DNA of 7,972 nucleotides from 40CM-2-70-7 sp035279865 (GTDB taxonomy: Bacteria; Gemmatimonadota; Gemmatimonadetes; Gemmatimonadales; GWC2-71-9): positions 1-7,972 of the forward strand of contig DATEGY010000288.1 in the NCBI GenBank assembly GCA_035279865.1, given 5' to 3'. The notes beneath the pieces were generated by a model, which saw only the letters and a program-made list of their open reading frames with translations, made no database searches and was not told the DNA's origin. The translations under genes were made by a program, and so were the position numbers. Below are positions 7,871-7,972 of this stretch, piece after piece. The number at the start of each line of letters is the position of its first letter. Positions within the stretch are counted from its first letter, which is position 1.

Positions 7871-7972
7871 ATGCGCCCGGTCGTGGCTTTGATCACCCTC
7901 ATTCCCCTGTCGGTTCGCGCGCAGAGTCCGCGAGGGATCTCGCGCGCCGACGCGATTGCCGCCGCGGTGGCG
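7871..7972 (+). CDS. Exported protein, probably TolC-family outer-membrane efflux protein (5' part)
   Basis: The open frame starts at ATG 7871 and runs off the right edge after 34 codons. The product begins MRPVVALITLIPLSVRAQSP: a short positive start, a hydrophobic core and a likely signal-peptidase site after VRA (before Q18). The mature part reads ISRADAIAAAVA, which resembles the start of TolC/CusC-type proteins (pattern 'hydrophobic-S/T-xx-E/D-A-hydrophobic-xx-A'). A two-component system followed by an outer-membrane channel is a common layout for metal or drug RND efflux operons. Only the signal peptide is well supported; the TolC assignment rests on a dozen residues and the context. 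Confidence 0.55.
   Translation, partial: MRPVVALITLIPLSVRAQSPRGISRADAIAAAVA

Overview
The window is a dense, high-GC stretch in which every gene lies on the + strand. It looks like chromosomal DNA of a diderm bacterium. My best guess is Gemmatimonadota: high GC, a HemQ-type haem operon together with an outer-membrane-efflux-type gene, and little use of Shine-Dalgarno sequences. This placement is an inference; Deinococcota or Acidobacteriota-like lineages are not excluded.

Region 1 (1-5848) is the distal part of a haem biosynthesis operon: hemB (3' part only), hemQ (chlorite-dismutase-fold coproheme decarboxylase), hemE, hemH, hemY (FAD-dependent porphyrinogen oxidase) and hemL. Each gene overlaps the next by 4-10 bases, so the genes are probably one transcript with coupled translation. 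HemL makes 5-aminolevulinate from glutamate-1-semialdehyde, HemB condenses two of these to porphobilinogen, and HemE makes coproporphyrinogen III. The presence of hemQ, and the absence of any hemF or hemN in this stretch, suggest that the last steps follow the coproporphyrin-dependent route: oxidation by HemY (CgoX), iron insertion by HemH (CpfC), then decarboxylation of coproheme by HemQ. HemA, HemC and HemD would be expected upstream, outside the window.

Region 2 (5849-5902) is the only real intergenic gap before the right-edge gene. It holds a GC-rich hairpin that overlaps a CTGACG direct repeat with an 11-base period, followed by a TAGATT box six bases before the next start codon.

Region 3 (5903-7851) is an OmpR/PhoB-type response regulator and a membrane histidine kinase, joined by an ATGA overlap. 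The kinase has no room for a full HAMP domain. After a short gap with a similar TAGCTT box, the window ends in the first 34 codons of a gene with a signal peptide and a TolC-like beginning. This suggests that the two-component system controls an efflux system downstream.

The genes belong to well-known families. The less ordinary points are the coproporphyrin-type operon in an apparent diderm, the possible leaderless promoters, the tandem repeat before the regulator gene, and an 11-bp perfect inverted repeat inside hemL. I found no RNA genes, CRISPR arrays, insertion sequences or broken genes.
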